Shown here piece after piece: positions 12,261 through 25,218 of a stretch of 64,000 nt of DNA (position 1 is the first letter of the stretch; the number at the start of each line of letters is the position of its first letter). A program made the position numbers and the translations under genes. A model generated the notes under the pieces. The model was not told the DNA's origin. It saw only the letters and a list, made by a program, of their open reading frames with translations, and made no database searches. Source of the DNA: Megachile rotundata (lineage: Eukaryota > Arthropoda > Insecta > Hymenoptera > Megachilidae); contig NC_134995.1 of the NCBI RefSeq assembly GCF_050947335.1, positions 12,190,501-12,254,500 of the forward strand, in the 5' to 3' direction.

Positions 12261-14610
12261 ATATATTCATGTGTGTTTGCACCACGTGCTAAATCAGCGA
12301 TATAACCTCTTATATAACCACCTATATCGCCAAATTTTGAAATATAGATCATCAATACGAATTTAGACAATCCTCCACAAAACACATCATATTTCAATAC
12401 TGATTAACGCGACATCTCGTTAAAAACGATCGTTTGATTAATTCCACAAGCGAGTGATTGATCGTTTATCCCTAATTAGAGATCAGGCAAGTCTTGAAAA
12501 AGTAGATGAAATTACGCGTGACACGAGCGGAAATTAGGTTGTTGGAGAACAGAATGATGTATGATCGTTATACTTCAGTAACCTTAGCGACAACCGCGTT
12601 AAGATACCCGTGGCGGCTCTATTTCCGATGAAGTTATTTCTTCTACAAGCTAATTATCCTCTTAATTAAACGCGTGATGTTGACGTTTCATTCGTTTTAC
12701 AGAAGGAGGCAATAAGAACAGACTTAAACGCGTACAAGTTATTTAGCTTATCTATCCGGACAACATAATACGATATGACTTTTAACGCGTAATCGGGTAA
12801 ACGATAATTGTTGGCAATTACCGTTTCGCAATTAACATTTTCTATAGACTATTGAGCATCGATTGACGTTAATTACTAAGCCACCCTTTGTTTAATAAAG
12901 CTCGTTTTCAAACGATTATTGCGCCGCCGCGGATCGAACCGTTATTAGGGGACACAACGGGAAACTTCGGCAAGGTGAACTGCGATTCGAATTGTTCTTT
13001 CGAGATCTCGATTAATGAACAATACAACGCTGCACAATGCTCCGACCATTATTTTCGATTATACGAAATCTTTACAAATGTCACGATTTTAATTTACAAG
13101 TCTGAATTTAATGCTCTGGTCAATCGAATGTTTCGAATTTCAAAGCACGCTGACAGTCAAATGTTTCTTTTATAGCTAATAAGTTTTGGAAATAAGTAAT
13201 GGAGATAAGTCAGGCTTTGAAGCACACAGACTTGTCTTTTCGCTAAAAATTCAGGAACAGCGACAGTTCCGTTTTTCAACATACCGTGTATGTGGACCTG
13301 ACGGTCATGTGTAATATTTGAGTTGTATTCATGGAAGAATTAAAAAATGATTAATTCATGCTTTGAATTCCTACGAAGGGTCAATTTGCGCGTCCCCGTT
13401 CAAAGACGCCACACGCTCAGATCGGGAACAATGTCCGTAACTGGTATCATAATGGATCTAATGACGACACAGCTTTCCGGATAATTCGATGTCAAGGAGG
13501 ACGATTTCCAAAGGACGCGTGCGAACTAGCGAATAGGGCCCAGAGGAGGTGATTACGCGCGCGACGGGGATGACACCCACGTGCTGGAATACGTCTGTGA
13601 CGTCGAAACCGAGGCAAAAGGGTCGTACACACGTAATACCATATATAATATATCGTATTAGACGCGGAGAGGGATGCGAAACGGGTATCGCTTACGCGTT
13701 ATTATTGCAGCGATACGACACGCTACGGTGTCACCCGTGACCTCCCATGGGGGCTACGACACCATATCATATACAATGTAGGTACCAACTGTCACACCAT
13801 CGCCAGGGATCCCATGGAAACCGGCTAGGCGTGCTTTATGGTGCGTCAAATTAAAAGATTCCCTTCCTTTGCGTTCCCTAACTGCGATCTGATCCACTTG
13901 GGCCTCTATGACCCGGCTAAACGTACTGTGTCTTTTACGGATTTCATGCTGTTCGAATCGACCGACCGTCTTAATTCCACAATTTGAATATCTCAATCGA
14001 ACCTTTACCAATTTTTCATTTGGGTTATTCAGTTTTGATGACTGTTCAGTTGTGCATACCTCATAAACTTCCTAAATACATTTACATATTAAACTGATTA
14101 GGTGGTCACTTTTGCACATGAAGTCAGCTCTTTTACTTGCTATATCGTTGTCGTTTAACTGTTTTATCAAAGAAAGTAAGTAGGACTTTTGAGACGTGGA
14201 TGTTGAAACGTGGATCTTCAATATTGTTTTCTGAGAGAACGGTTGAGTTCTCATTTTCAGTTCATTTAACACTTTCCATTCCCTTGATGAGTACTATACA
14301 GTACAATGATAAAAAGGTTTGACCTTGAAGTGGAGGGTCAAGGTCAAGTGGCGCAGTACACCACTTTTGTCTATACATCGTTTACTGTACCCACATCGTC
14401 ACTTAGAGGTGTAGAACCATCATGAGATCCATAGTAATATATTTTTCATCTTGTTCAGTGAAGATGAGCAGCATCAAACATTCACTAGCTCCATAAACAC
14501 CTTAATATTATAGGTTCATGAATTCATTTTAGTATAAGCTACATGTCCACCTAAATAAGTTTCATACGAAGAGCACCCCATAAAACGTCTGCCAATTTTG
14601 GAAGGATGTT
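12261..14610. other. Intergenic unique sequence, no gene recognised
   Basis: The first part (12430-12870) is rich in homeodomain-type cores (GATTAATT, CCTAATTAGAG, GCTAATTATCCTCTTAATTA, GGCAATTACCG) and is a second candidate regulatory block. From 13380 to 14000 the GC rises; an E-box CACGTG and a TGACGTCG site are present near 13580-13600. Short open frames here do not look like conserved proteins. Confidence 0.45.
14320..14346. promoter_or_regulatory. Inverted pair of FTZ-F1/ERR-type nuclear receptor half-sites
   Basis: TGACCTTGA (14320-14328) and TCAAGGTCA (14338-14346) are exact reverse complements separated by 9 bp. TCAAGGTCA is the established extended half-site bound by FTZ-F1, ERR and HR39-type receptors. 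Both copies are perfect; binding is inferred. Confidence 0.4.
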
Positions 14611-15080
14611 CACATCAACGACAAGTTCACATCAATGACAAATTCACATCAACGACAAGTTCACATCAATGACAAGTTCGCATTCATGACAAGTTCGCAT
14701 CAATGACAAGTTCACATCAATGATGTGACCTTATGAACTTGTTACATCAATGACAAGTTCACATCAATGACAAGTTCACATCAATGACAAGTTCACATCA
14801 ATGATGTGACCCTATGAACTTGTTACATCAATGACAAGTTCACATTAATGATAAGTTCACATCAATGATGTGACCTTATGAACTTGTTACATCAATGATA
14901 AGTTCACATCAATGACAAGTTCACATCAATGATGTGACCCTATGAACTTGTTACATCAATGACAAGTTCACATCAATGACAAGTTCACATCAATGACAAG
15001 TTCACATCAATGATGTGACCCTATGAACTTGTTACATCAATGACAAGTTCACATCAACGATAAGTTCACATGAACAAGTT
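14610..15080. repeat. 17-bp minisatellite with internal palindromes
   Basis: The unit ACATCAATGACAAGTTC repeats about 20 times and is periodically broken by a GATGTGACC-T/C-TATGAACTTGTT segment. TGAACTTGT followed 10 bp later by ACAAGTTCA gives a 9-bp stem, and CACATCAATGATGTG is itself near-palindromic, so the array has repeated hairpin potential. Confidence 0.9.
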
Positions 15081-15770
15081 TACATCAAACCTTGAGATCC
15101 CATCCCCAAATTCTCAAAGTCCAATCACCAACTTCTCGCAGAACAAACTTAAAAGAATAGAACCTAGAAGTCGACACCCACAATCGAAGGTCGAAAGAGT
15201 GCATAAATATCCCGAGTCGCGTGGCTCGATAACACGACCGATTAGCCACGAATCGTCGCCAAAATTCGAACGGTCAATCAGCTAACCACTTTGCGTTTCC
15301 TCTCGCGACGCTGCCAAGAGCTCCGCAAGTACAGACGTAGCTCGCGATTTCCGCGGCAGCCCGCGTCGTTAAACAGCTCGACGACTATGAATTCCGGGCG
15401 ATGTGCCATTTAGCCACGAATTACACCTCGATCTAGCTACAGCTGGCTTTGGTAAGATCGTACGGCGAGAATTATGCGCGCGAAGACGTCAGGCGGACGC
15501 GCTCGTTTGTTTGGTTCGCTACGAGATATACGGGGGAAGCCATTTGATTAAAGACAACGGGAACAATATGGAACGGTGTCGGAGATACGGTTTGTTAAAC
15601 TAGGGATACTGTTGCAGCGAGTGACGGATATATTTTGGTGACGTTACTTGCAAATTAGAAAATGTAAGTTTACTTGTTTACTACTTTTTTTGCTTGGGGG
15701 CTGTGTGATTTTTGGTTGAGACGTTCTTTGGGACTTCTTTGGGGGCTTCTGGGTTACTGTGATTCTAGGC
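15081..15770. other. Intergenic unique sequence, no gene recognised
   Basis: GC-richer unique DNA (15180-15600) with two short open frames of 66-71 codons that resemble nothing I know. It sits between two unrelated minisatellites and could be a conserved non-coding block. Confidence 0.4.
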
Positions 15771-16340
15771 TGGTACTGCACTTTTAGGCTGCCACTGCAA
15801 TTATGGGTTTGCAATGCACTTATGGACTACCACTGCACTACTAGGCTACTACTGCACTTTTAGGCTACCACTGCACTTATGGGCTAGCAATGCACATCGG
15901 GGCTACCACTGCACTTCTAGGCTACCACTGCACTTATGGGCTACCAATGCAGTTATGGGCTACCAATGCACTACTAGGCTACTACTGAACTTTTAGGCTA
16001 CCACTGCACTTATGGGCTAGCAATGCACTTATGGACTAGCAATGCACTTCGGGGCTACCACTGCACTTTTAGGCTATCACTGCACTTATGGACTAGCAAT
16101 GCATTTCAGGACTACCAATGCACTTCTAGGCTACCACTGCACTTATGGGCTAGCAATGCACTTCAGGACTACCAATGCACTTCTAAGCTACCACTGCACT
16201 TTTAGGTTACCACTGCACTTATGGGCTAGCAATGCACTACTAGGCTACTACTGCACTTCTAGGCTACCACTGTATTTCTAGGCCAACACTGCACTTCTAG
16301 GCTACCACTGTTCTTCTAGACTACCACTGCACTTCTAGGC
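15770..16340. repeat. 19-bp minisatellite
   Basis: About 30 variants of AGGCTACCACTGCACTTCT, with ATGGGCTAGCAATGCACTT as a second common form. The 19-bp unit produces short open frames with a 19-residue period, which are not genes. Confidence 0.92.
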
Positions 16341-16343
16341 TAT

Positions 16344-16637
16344 CTCTAGACTATGTTCAGACTGTCTCTAGACTATGTTGAGACTACACCACGTGTAAAC
16401 TACGTTCCACAACTGAGTATTTCAGAATTGCTTCAGAAGGTTCAAGGCTATCCAGTCTTCTACCTAGACTACCTATAGCACTGAAACTGTCTCTAGACTA
16501 TGTTCAGACTGTCTCTAGACTATGTTGAGACTACACCACGTGTAAACTACGTTCCACAACTGAGTATTTCAGAATTGCTTCAGGAGGTCCAAGGCTATCC
16601 AGTCTTCTACCTAGACTACCTATAGCACTGAAACTGT
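16344..16637. repeat. 147-bp tandem duplication
   Basis: Two head-to-tail copies begin at 16344 and 16491 with CTCTAGACTATGTTCAGACT and differ at only a few positions (for example AGAAGGTT versus AGGAGGTC). A diverged third start (CTCAAGACTACGTTCAGACT) follows at about 16638. The duplication looks recent. Confidence 0.92.
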
Positions 16638-16640
16638 CTC

Positions 16641-18834
16641 AAGACTACGTTCAGACTGTAAACTATGTATACTATGTCTTCAGCTCATGTTAAGACTGTC
16701 TCCAAGCTGTTCCTATGCTGCCTAGATTTCTTCTATACTGTCTCCAAGCTTCATATTCCTTCTAGGTACTTAGGCTCACTGTGGACAGCCTCTGACAATC
16801 TATATTGTCCAGACTACCTCTAAGCCTCTAGGTTCTGTCTTCAGACTTCTCTGAACTCTCTCTTATTCTCTCGAGTCTGTATATTTTTCCTAGGTACTTG
16901 AACTCTGTATGGACATACTAGGCTGTCTCTAGACTATGTCCAAACTCTTACGTTTTCTTTAAAACGTAAATATATATTTACGTTTATATATCCTCCTACA
17001 TTTAAATCTTTTCTAATATCATCTTAGCCTCTCAATTTCTAAATTCATTTCCTAGAAACATTTCTTACATTCATACTAAGATAGACTGTTTAACAGACAC
17101 TTTACCATTCCAGAAGTTTAAAACGAAGGAATCTGAAGTATCGAAACAAAATTTTGACAAGAAGCTACTATTAGATGAAAGCGCTTAAACAGTTGATTTT
17201 AATTCGTCGGAGAAAGAATGATCACGGTCCAAAGAAGCGGAGAGCGACAGCGTCATTGAAGGAAAAAGAAGCGTAGGGAAGCCGCTTACAAAGGCTGCGT
17301 GGAATCGCGCCTCGTAACTTTCAATTCGTCCTCGAGTCTCTGAGACGCCGCGCGAAAACGCAACGTTTCGGGTCGTCTGAATTCTTAACGACTGTACGCG
17401 CATTAACGATGCGGTCGGTGGCAATTTCGTGCGAAACTTACGGCTCGGGACTCGTTAGTAAAAATAATTCGAGGGTAGCGGACGTTGCGGTTTAGATCTC
17501 GTTGCGAATCTTATATTTTAGGTGAAGGGAATTTGTACTTACGATGAGTGATGGCTCTATTTATGACGTATTGCAAGTTAGACAAGCACTATTACAGCTT
17601 TTTTTAAAATTCAGAAGATGTAAAAGTCTTTGGGTTCATTACACCATGTGTTCATATTGTAACTGCTCTTTACACTTGGATTCTGAGTAGCAAAAAATAA
17701 TGATCAAGAGTTAAAGATACGTGCAACGTTCAGCTCTATTATTAAAATTGTCACTTTCGTATTTGCTTGAGGAACATAATAACCGAGAGCTAACATGAGA
17801 GGTATAACCTGATAATATAATGGTAACGTGAGGTAAGTTCCGAGTGAAGCTGATGAATGTGTTAAGAAGCGACATTAGAATACGAAGGTATTGAAAAAGG
17901 TAGGTAGAGAGTTAATTATAGTATGGTAGACAAAAATGGCAGTGCAATGAAGATGCGAATAAATTCCCCGATACGATCCAGCAAGGTTAAAAAAACGTGA
18001 ATACGCAATGTAAACGAACGAGTCTATAAGTCCGCGTCAAGGGAGTCCGCGTCGCGAATAAACCCGGACAGTTCTGTCTTAACGCCTCTTCCCCCTTGGC
18101 GTTCGTGTTCCTCCTGGCCCCGGGTTGGACGTTCGCCTCTTCAAAGTGTCAAGTGACAAACGATCCCGCTACCGAGTAGGCGTAGTCGTCGGGGTGGATA
18201 TAATTTGTCAGGAAATCACCCAATTAGCCTCCCAGTTATGCGGCCCAACAGATTTAACCAATTAGTTTAGCTATGCGAGCCCTAATACATTTCCACGCCG
18301 CCGCCGGCTACCAGCCGCAGCCGCTCGCACCCTCCTTTGCTCTTCGTTCGTCGTTCAACCGAATATATCGTACCGTGCAAACGTCTTCGCCGTTGTTGCA
18401 ACAACGATCACGATCGGCTTCATCGAATTGTCCTGCGTTCTGCGCATTCTCGTAGGGGAAAGTGGTTAGTATTCTATTTATAGTGGTCTTCTGTAACAGG
18501 GAGACTCTGAGGTGAAGCAATTTGTCTCCCTAATGAGATGTCACCCCATTCGTACGGAACCGCGACAAGGACCGATCAACCTGAAATTTCTACCTTCCGC
18601 TTTTTTTATACTCACACTTTTTTCAACCCTTCTTGCACGCTTGCTGATTGATAACCAACTAGTTTTTACTCTTCGTTAACCCTTTGCGTTACAGAGCTGA
18701 CTCACTCACCGTTTTGTTTAATACAATAATTTAAAGTAGGCTTATTTTTACTGATTTTGTAATGGGACACGTGTGATGTGAAAACGTTACATCAAAAATT
18801 CTACTAATGCAATTAATGCAATTAAAAAATGCAT
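16641..18834. other. Intergenic, degenerate repeat then unique sequence
   Basis: From 16640 to 16960 are decayed versions of the AGACTATGTCC theme. The rest is unique. A block at 18180-18290 carries ATAATTTG, CCAATTAGCC, CCAATTAGTTTAG and CCTAATAC cores and looks like another candidate homeodomain target. No gene recognised. Confidence 0.4.
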
Positions 18835-19560
18835 GTATAGAGATGTCAGTTGGCAGCTCATACCCATCACTACAAGTCAAACCCAAAGTACGATAAAGGT
18901 TTAATTTTTACTTGTGTCACTTTATGTTTGTTAAACTGCAATTATAAAATACGTGCATAGAGACGTCAGTCAGCAGCTTATATCCATTACTACAAGTCAA
19001 ACTCAAAGTACGATAAAGGTTTAACTTTTACTTGTGTCACTTTATGTTTGTTAAACTGTAATTATAAAATGCATGTATAGAGACGTCAGTCAGCAGCTTA
19101 TATCCATTACTATGAGTAAAACTGAAAGTATGATAAAGGTTTAATTTGTACTTGTGTCATCTTATGTTTGTTAAACTGCAATTATAACATACCTGTATAG
19201 AGATGTCAGTCAGCAGCATGTACCCATCACTACAAGTCAAACTCAAAGTATGATAAAGGTTTAATTTCTACTTGTGTCACCTTATGTATGTTAAACTGCA
19301 ATTATAACATACCTATATAGACATGTCAGTCAGTAGCTTATACCCATCACTACCAATCAAGCTCAAAGTACAATAAGGTGTAATTTTTACTCGTCTCACC
19401 TTATGTTTGCTATACTACAATTATAAAATACGTGTTTAGAGACGTCAGTCAGCAGCTTATACCCATCACTACCAGTCAAACTCAAAGTACAATAAGCTGT
19501 TAATTTTACTTGTATCACCTCATGTTTGCTAAACTACCTTAAGTTCGCTAACTTATAAAA
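18835..19560 (+). repeat. 120-bp tandem repeat, six copies
   Basis: The GTCAGT mark recurs at 18845, 18965, 19085, 19205, 19325 and 19444, a 120-bp period. Each unit contains a CAGCAGCTTATACCCATCAC box and a GTTAAACTGCAATTATAA box. A lone related copy is at 1378-1461, so the family is dispersed as well as tandem. Confidence 0.93.
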
Positions 19561-20571
19561 TACGCGTCTAAAGAGAAATAGTAATCATAAAGATCATCCA
19601 ATGTCCCAAGATTAATATTGTATGCCAACAGAGATTCGATAATAAGTATGATCAGATATATTAAGATTTACAGGGTCTAAAATATCCGTCGCGACAGCGA
19701 GGCTTGACGAAACAAAAATATGCTCTTCAAGTAATAATAAGAAGATCGTAAGTTTGTCAGCGTGCCGTTTGACCCGAGACGTTCCGGAAATAAGCGTTTC
19801 AATCGCGGATAGAAAAACGAGGGCTGTTAGGCCCCGGCGGTTGGAAAGTTTTACGTCGTCTCGTTTTTATTCACGAGCTCACCGACGGGGGCCGTTTTCG
19901 TTAAACACCCGGGTCGACGAAGATTTTTACTGCCGTTGCGTCGAATTTTACGCGTTTTCACGCGGTAATCGCCGCTACCAAACGTTTAAGGCCATGAAAT
20001 CGCAAAATAGTTGTGAAACATTCACGGAACCGTGCACGAACAAATTGTGACGGGATCCAGTTATGAAAATAGGATTAACACGCGTGAGATATTTACCCTG
20101 ACGCATTATCGAGCTCGATTGTTGATTACTGCACGGCTTTTGTTACGCAAAAAAAAATATATATTTTTTACAGGAACTGTATGAACGCGTTTAGTAATTC
20201 CATTATTATACATGTTTGAGGGAAACGGTCGATGCGAAAATCATTGCTTTTTGTTGCAATTCCTATATAACCTAGCTTTTGGTTATAACTTTGTATTCAT
20301 TATGGGATTTCGTTGTTGGTTTATGATTACCATTTTTTGGTTGCTGTTGAGATGAGAAATTCAAAAATGGAAATGTGGTTTGATTTATTCAATTGAAGTC
20401 TGCATAGTCAAATTGACAGAACATTTTAACTTTCCTAGTCAGTTTTAATATTGCTGTGATTTGTTAGTTCTGACTGACACGACAAAGTTATAGGTTAGGT
20501 TAAGGAAATAGAATGGTGAAATGTATGGTAGCAAAATATTAGACAATAAAATTAGTGATAGTAGTGATGCA
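19561..20571. other. Intergenic unique sequence, no gene recognised
   Basis: A GC-richer block at 19690-20050 has a 98-codon open frame without recognisable motifs; the remainder is AT-rich. Nothing else seen. Confidence 0.4.
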
Positions 20572-20828
20572 ATGAATTAAAAGAATAATGCAGTTGTACA
20601 GTGGATTAGTGTAATATTGGTACAGCAGCGTACTGAGATAGTTATAATAAAGTAGTGATGTATTTAAGCGGAGGAACTGTAGTGTAGTGTTGGAGTGAAA
20701 AAGTAGAACAAAAGTTAGGTTACAAAAAATAGTAGAATAAAGTAGTGATGTATTTAAGCGGAGGAAGTGTAGTGAAGTGTTGGAGTGAAAAAGTAGAACA
20801 AAAGCTAGGTTATAAAAAATAGTAGAAT
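20572..20828 (+). repeat. 122-bp dispersed repeat (copy A) overlapping a 91-bp tandem duplication
   Basis: Positions 20572-20693 match 25097-25218 with roughly seven differences over 122 bp. Overlapping it, ATAAAGTAGTGATGTATTTA starts at 20646 and again at 20737, a 91-bp tandem duplication. Confidence 0.88.
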
Positions 20829-21480
20829 AAAATAATAATAGTAATATAATAGTAGAGTAATAGCAGAAGAAAATTACAGAAAAACAGTAAAATTAATAAT
20901 ATAATGAAATAGAACATGAAAATCCAGTGTAATAATACCGGTACTAACCCAGCGACTACCCAGCACTAACCTTGTTCTACAATATACTATCATAATACAA
21001 TAAAAAAGAAATGAATTTTCCAGCAATTATCGCAACGAGTCTAACATAAAAAAGAAGTACAAAAATAAGACGAATGATCTGCTGTGGAATCTCTGGTCCG
21101 AAACGCGTAATAGAAACCGAGAGAGCAGGGTAGGGTCGGACGTATCACTCGTCAGCAACAGTGGGCGGAACTGCGATCGCTTAGAGGCCAAAGGACGATT
21201 CAATTAGAATCGACCAGAGCAATCCTGCACTCCAACTGCTCCCATTGACCGGACTCTCTCTTTTGCCCGTACCATGTTACTCTATTCGATCGACCTCTCG
21301 AACTCTCTTTGCCGCGATTAAAACCTTGCCAGGGATCCTTTCGCTTTTAACGAAATAAAGGAAATCTTCATGCTATTCTTCTTATCTTGATGTCATTTTT
21401 AGTGAACATTTTCGGTGACACCTTTGGAACGAGATAGATGGTATTTTTAATAGGGATTTGGGAGAACTTTCAAGGGAGTT
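20829..21480. other. Intergenic, no gene recognised
   Basis: AT-rich flank of the repeat above, then unique sequence of mixed composition at 21060-21370. No supported feature. Confidence 0.4.
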
Positions 21481-22260
21481 TAGTTTGGTTTTTGATTTTG
21501 GAATTTTCCTGAATTTTTAAATTCCTAAATCCCTGACTTCTTAAATTCCTAACTTTCTAAATTCCTACTGTCTAATTCCCCATCTTCTAAATGTCCAAAT
21601 TCTGACACCCCAAATTTCTAAATTTCTCAATACCAAATTCCCAAGTTCCTGAGTCTCCAACTCCCTAAATTTCCAACTTTCTAAATTCCCACTGTCTAAT
21701 TCCCCATCTTCCAAATATCCAAATTCTCACATCCCAAATTTCTAAATCCCCCATTCCCAAATCCCCAAATTTCTAAGTCTCCAACTCTCTAAATCCCTAA
21801 CTTCCTAAATTCCCAACTTTCTAAATCCCCACTATCTAATTCCCCATCTTCTTAATTTCCAAATTCTCACACCCCCAAATTCCTAAACCCACCATTCCCA
21901 AATCCCCAAATTTCTAAGTCTCCAACTCTCTAAATCCCTAACTTCCTAAATTCCCAACTTTCTAAATCCCCACTATCTAATTCCCCATCTTCCAAATACC
22001 CAAATTCTCACATCCCAAATTTCTAAATCCCCCATTCCCAAATCCCCAAATTCCTAAGTCTCCAACTCTCTAAATCCCTAACTTCCTAAATCCCTACTAT
22101 CTAATTCCCCATCTTCCAAATTTCCAAATTCTCACACCCCCTAATTCCTAAACCCACCATTCCCAAATCTCCCATTCCCACTTCCCCCCTTCCCAAATTC
22201 CCAACTTCCTAAATCCCCACTACCTAACTCCCCATCTTCCAAAATCCCAGCCACCTACTT
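21480..22260. repeat. C/T-rich minisatellite with 125-140-bp composite unit
   Basis: Short elements of the CTAAATTCCCAAC type repeat irregularly. The phrase CTAATTCCCCATCTTC recurs with starts near 21567, 21691, 21831, 21971 and 22096, giving a composite period of 124-140 bp. The array belongs to the CCAAATT(T/C)CC-like superfamily seen elsewhere in the window. Confidence 0.85.
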
Positions 22261-24164
22261 ACCTGTCCCAAATCCCAAATCTCTCTCTTCGCTCACCTAA
22301 TTTTCCACAAATATCAAACCCATTTCAAACACCAAATATCCAATTAAATCCACCACTCTCCCCGAACAAATTCCCAAGAGGAATGTCCAAAGAGAAACAA
22401 AGATTCCCACGTCTTCCGCCCACGTCGTTCGCAATTACGTGTCCACGCTCCGCTTCGTTATTTTTAAAAAGCATCCAAGAATCTGTTCTCTCTCTATTTC
22501 GCCGAAGCTTAATTCCGTCGAGTCGATAAAAGCGTTCTTCCTCTTAAGCGAAGTTTCCAGGGAATCATCGAGGGTATGCGAAAACAGGTGCCCGGTGGTG
22601 CAAAAAACGCTGCGGGCACATCCTGCCCTAGCTTGGTCACCCTTCACGAATCACGAGCCGTAAGACGGTGTTCCCCTTCGAACGTGGCGCGCACGCGTCG
22701 GTATTAAATTAATGTAGTCGACTCTGTGTAGTCGGCGATTAAACAAAGGGTGAAAATTGAGCACCGTCCAGCCTGCGGCAGCGAACACGCTACCCGACTC
22801 GAACGGCGCATCGGCTACACCTCCGCCATTTTGGGTCTTGATCGTTTTCTATTCGGTTTCTATTATTCTGTTTCGAACTTGTCAATTGTCGCAATGAATA
22901 CTTCACAATAGAAGAATATATTTATTTAAAATACAAGTCTGAATACGTTTGAATGTACAAGTTTAAATGATATGATTGGAGTGACATATTTGTAATGACA
23001 GATAAATGAACAAATAATCAGGTGAAGTTTAATGCATAAATTAGATGGATGAGTGTATCAAATTTATTTTGATTGATTAAGGGATGATTCTTTTTATAAT
23101 TCTCTACTGACATGTGCACTTTGATTTCACAAGTTTGTTGCAGGTGTACATCAAACTACATATATGATATCCACAGTCAGTATGTTTTGTCACATGTAGT
23201 GAAAGCTTTGAACCGTGGTTGAGTTATTCGAGCAAACTCACCTGTACAAGAATTGTACAAACATGATTCACCATTTGAATTTCATTAACCCCTTCATTGC
23301 AAAATATCAGAACCTTATTTTTTATAAATTTTGTTAATTTAACCCTCTGGCTTATCGAGTGACGCACACTGTGACGCACATTTCAAATGAGAAAAATCTA
23401 AACTTGCAGACCGACTTTTCAATACCGATTCTAATTTATATAACAGAAGATTTAACTCCAAAATACTAACACTTCAAGATTATTTATCTTAACAGTGACA
23501 TATTTGACAGTGTAATAATAATTTGAACAGTGTAATAATAATTGCCGCTGAAAAAATAAGGGAAAAGAATAAATTTGACGTAAAGCTCCTCAATAAAATT
23601 TACAACATCACATTAAACTACCACAACCGGAATAAAAAACGAAAGTTAACGAAAAAAGTAATGACAGTAATACAAAAAATAAACAATAGAGTACGATGGT
23701 ATGAGGTTACGCCATTGGATAACCATGGTGCCCGTACCATCACGGACGAGCGATCGTTTCTCTGTTCGTAGTTTGACGCGAAGGTGGTCGTATATATTCG
23801 CGACGAATCGTTCTCGTGTGTTGACTGGGCGAGAAACGGGCGGTTTTGCGAGTGTACGCGCACGCGTTTAATATATGTAAACGCAGTCGTGTATGTACGC
23901 GCCGGTTATACCTATGTACACATCGACCAACCGCCGTGGGGCGGGCTTCGTTCGTTGAATGCGGTTTAATATTAATGGGAACTGATGATAAGCAGCGCAA
24001 ACAAGCGTCGAGTCTCCCGGGAGAGATCTGCCTTCTGTTACCCCGGGTGCAGTGGGGCCTATACACAACCGTATACACACCAACTCACTACGATGGTGCG
24101 TTCACTGGGACCGAAATTATGATTCTCAAAAATATCAGCAATTTTTGGTAGTTTGAAAATTGTC
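22261..24164. other. Intergenic unique sequence, no gene recognised
   Basis: GC-richer segments at 22380-22840 and 23700-24080 alternate with AT-rich DNA at 22850-23690. A CCGCCAT (YY1/Pho-like) motif is at 22823. Short open frames on both strands overlap each other and show no family resemblance. Confidence 0.4.
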
Positions 24165-25060
24165 GGGTTTTGGGATTTGGGGGTTGGAATTGGAGGAATT
24201 CATTTTGGGGTGCAGGAATTTGGGGGTAGAGGAATTTGGGAATTTAGAAATTTGCAAGTGTAGGAATTAGGGAATTTAGAAATTCGGGGGTGTGGGAAAT
24301 TGGGAGTGTAGGAGTTTGGGGGTGTAGAAATTTGGAAATTTAGAAATTTGGGTATGTAGGGATTTGGGGGTGTGGGAAATTGGGAGTGTAGGAGTTTGGG
24401 GGTGTAGAAATTTGGAAATTTAGAAATTTGGGTATGTAGGAATTTGGGGGTGTGGGAAATTGGGAGTGTAGGAGTTTGGGGGTGTAGAAATTTGGAAATT
24501 TAGAAATTTGGGGGTGTAGGGATTTGCAAGTGTAGGAATTAGGGAACTTAGAAATTCGGGGGTGTGGGAAATTGGGAGTGTAGAAATTTGGAAATTTGGA
24601 AATTTGGGTATGTAGGAATTTGGGGGTGTAGGGATTTGCAAGTGTAGGAATTAGAGAATTTAGAAATTCGAGGGTGTGGGAAATTGGGAGTTTCGGAGTT
24701 TGGGGGTGTAGAAATTGGGAAATTTAGAAATTTGGAAATTTAGAAATTTGGGGGTGTAGAGATTTACAAGTGTAGGAATTAGGGAAATTAGAAATTTGGG
24801 GGTATGGGAATTTGGGAGTGTAGGAGTTTGGGGGTGTAGAAATTTGGAAATTTAGAAATTTGGGGGTGTAGAGATTTGCAAGTGTAGGAATTAGGGAATT
24901 TAGAAATTTGGGGGTGTGGGAAATTGGGGTATAGGAATTTGTCAATTTAGAAATTTGGGAATATAGGGATTTGGGGAGTAGGAATTTGGACACAGATAAA
25001 TTTTGGATTTTGCTATTTGGGGGTGTAGGAAATTAGGATACAGGAATTTGACCACTTGGT
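24165..25060. repeat. G/T-rich minisatellite with 80-bp composite unit
   Basis: Elements such as GTGTAGGAATTTGGGGG and GTGGGAAATTGGGAGTGTAGG repeat; GTGTGGGAAATTGGG lies at about 24290, 24370 and 24450, an 80-bp period. The C-rich strand here is the minus strand, opposite to the related arrays at 21.5, 32.2 and 50.1 kb. Confidence 0.88.
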
Positions 25061-25096
25061 ACCTTGAGAATGTAGCCATTTGGGGTGTAAGATACA

Positions 25097-25218
25097 ATGA
25101 AACAAAAGAATAATGCAGTTGTACAGTGGATTAGTATAATATTAGTACAGCAGCGTACTGAGATAGTTATAATAAAGTAGTGATGTATTTAAGCGGAAGA
25201 ACAGTAGTGTAGTGGTGG
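25097..25218 (+). repeat. 122-bp dispersed repeat (copy B)
   Basis: Direct-orientation copy of 20572-20693. The shared central segment GTTGTACAGTGGATTAGT/A is followed by CAGCAGCGTACTGAGATAG. About 94% identical by eye. Confidence 0.9.
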
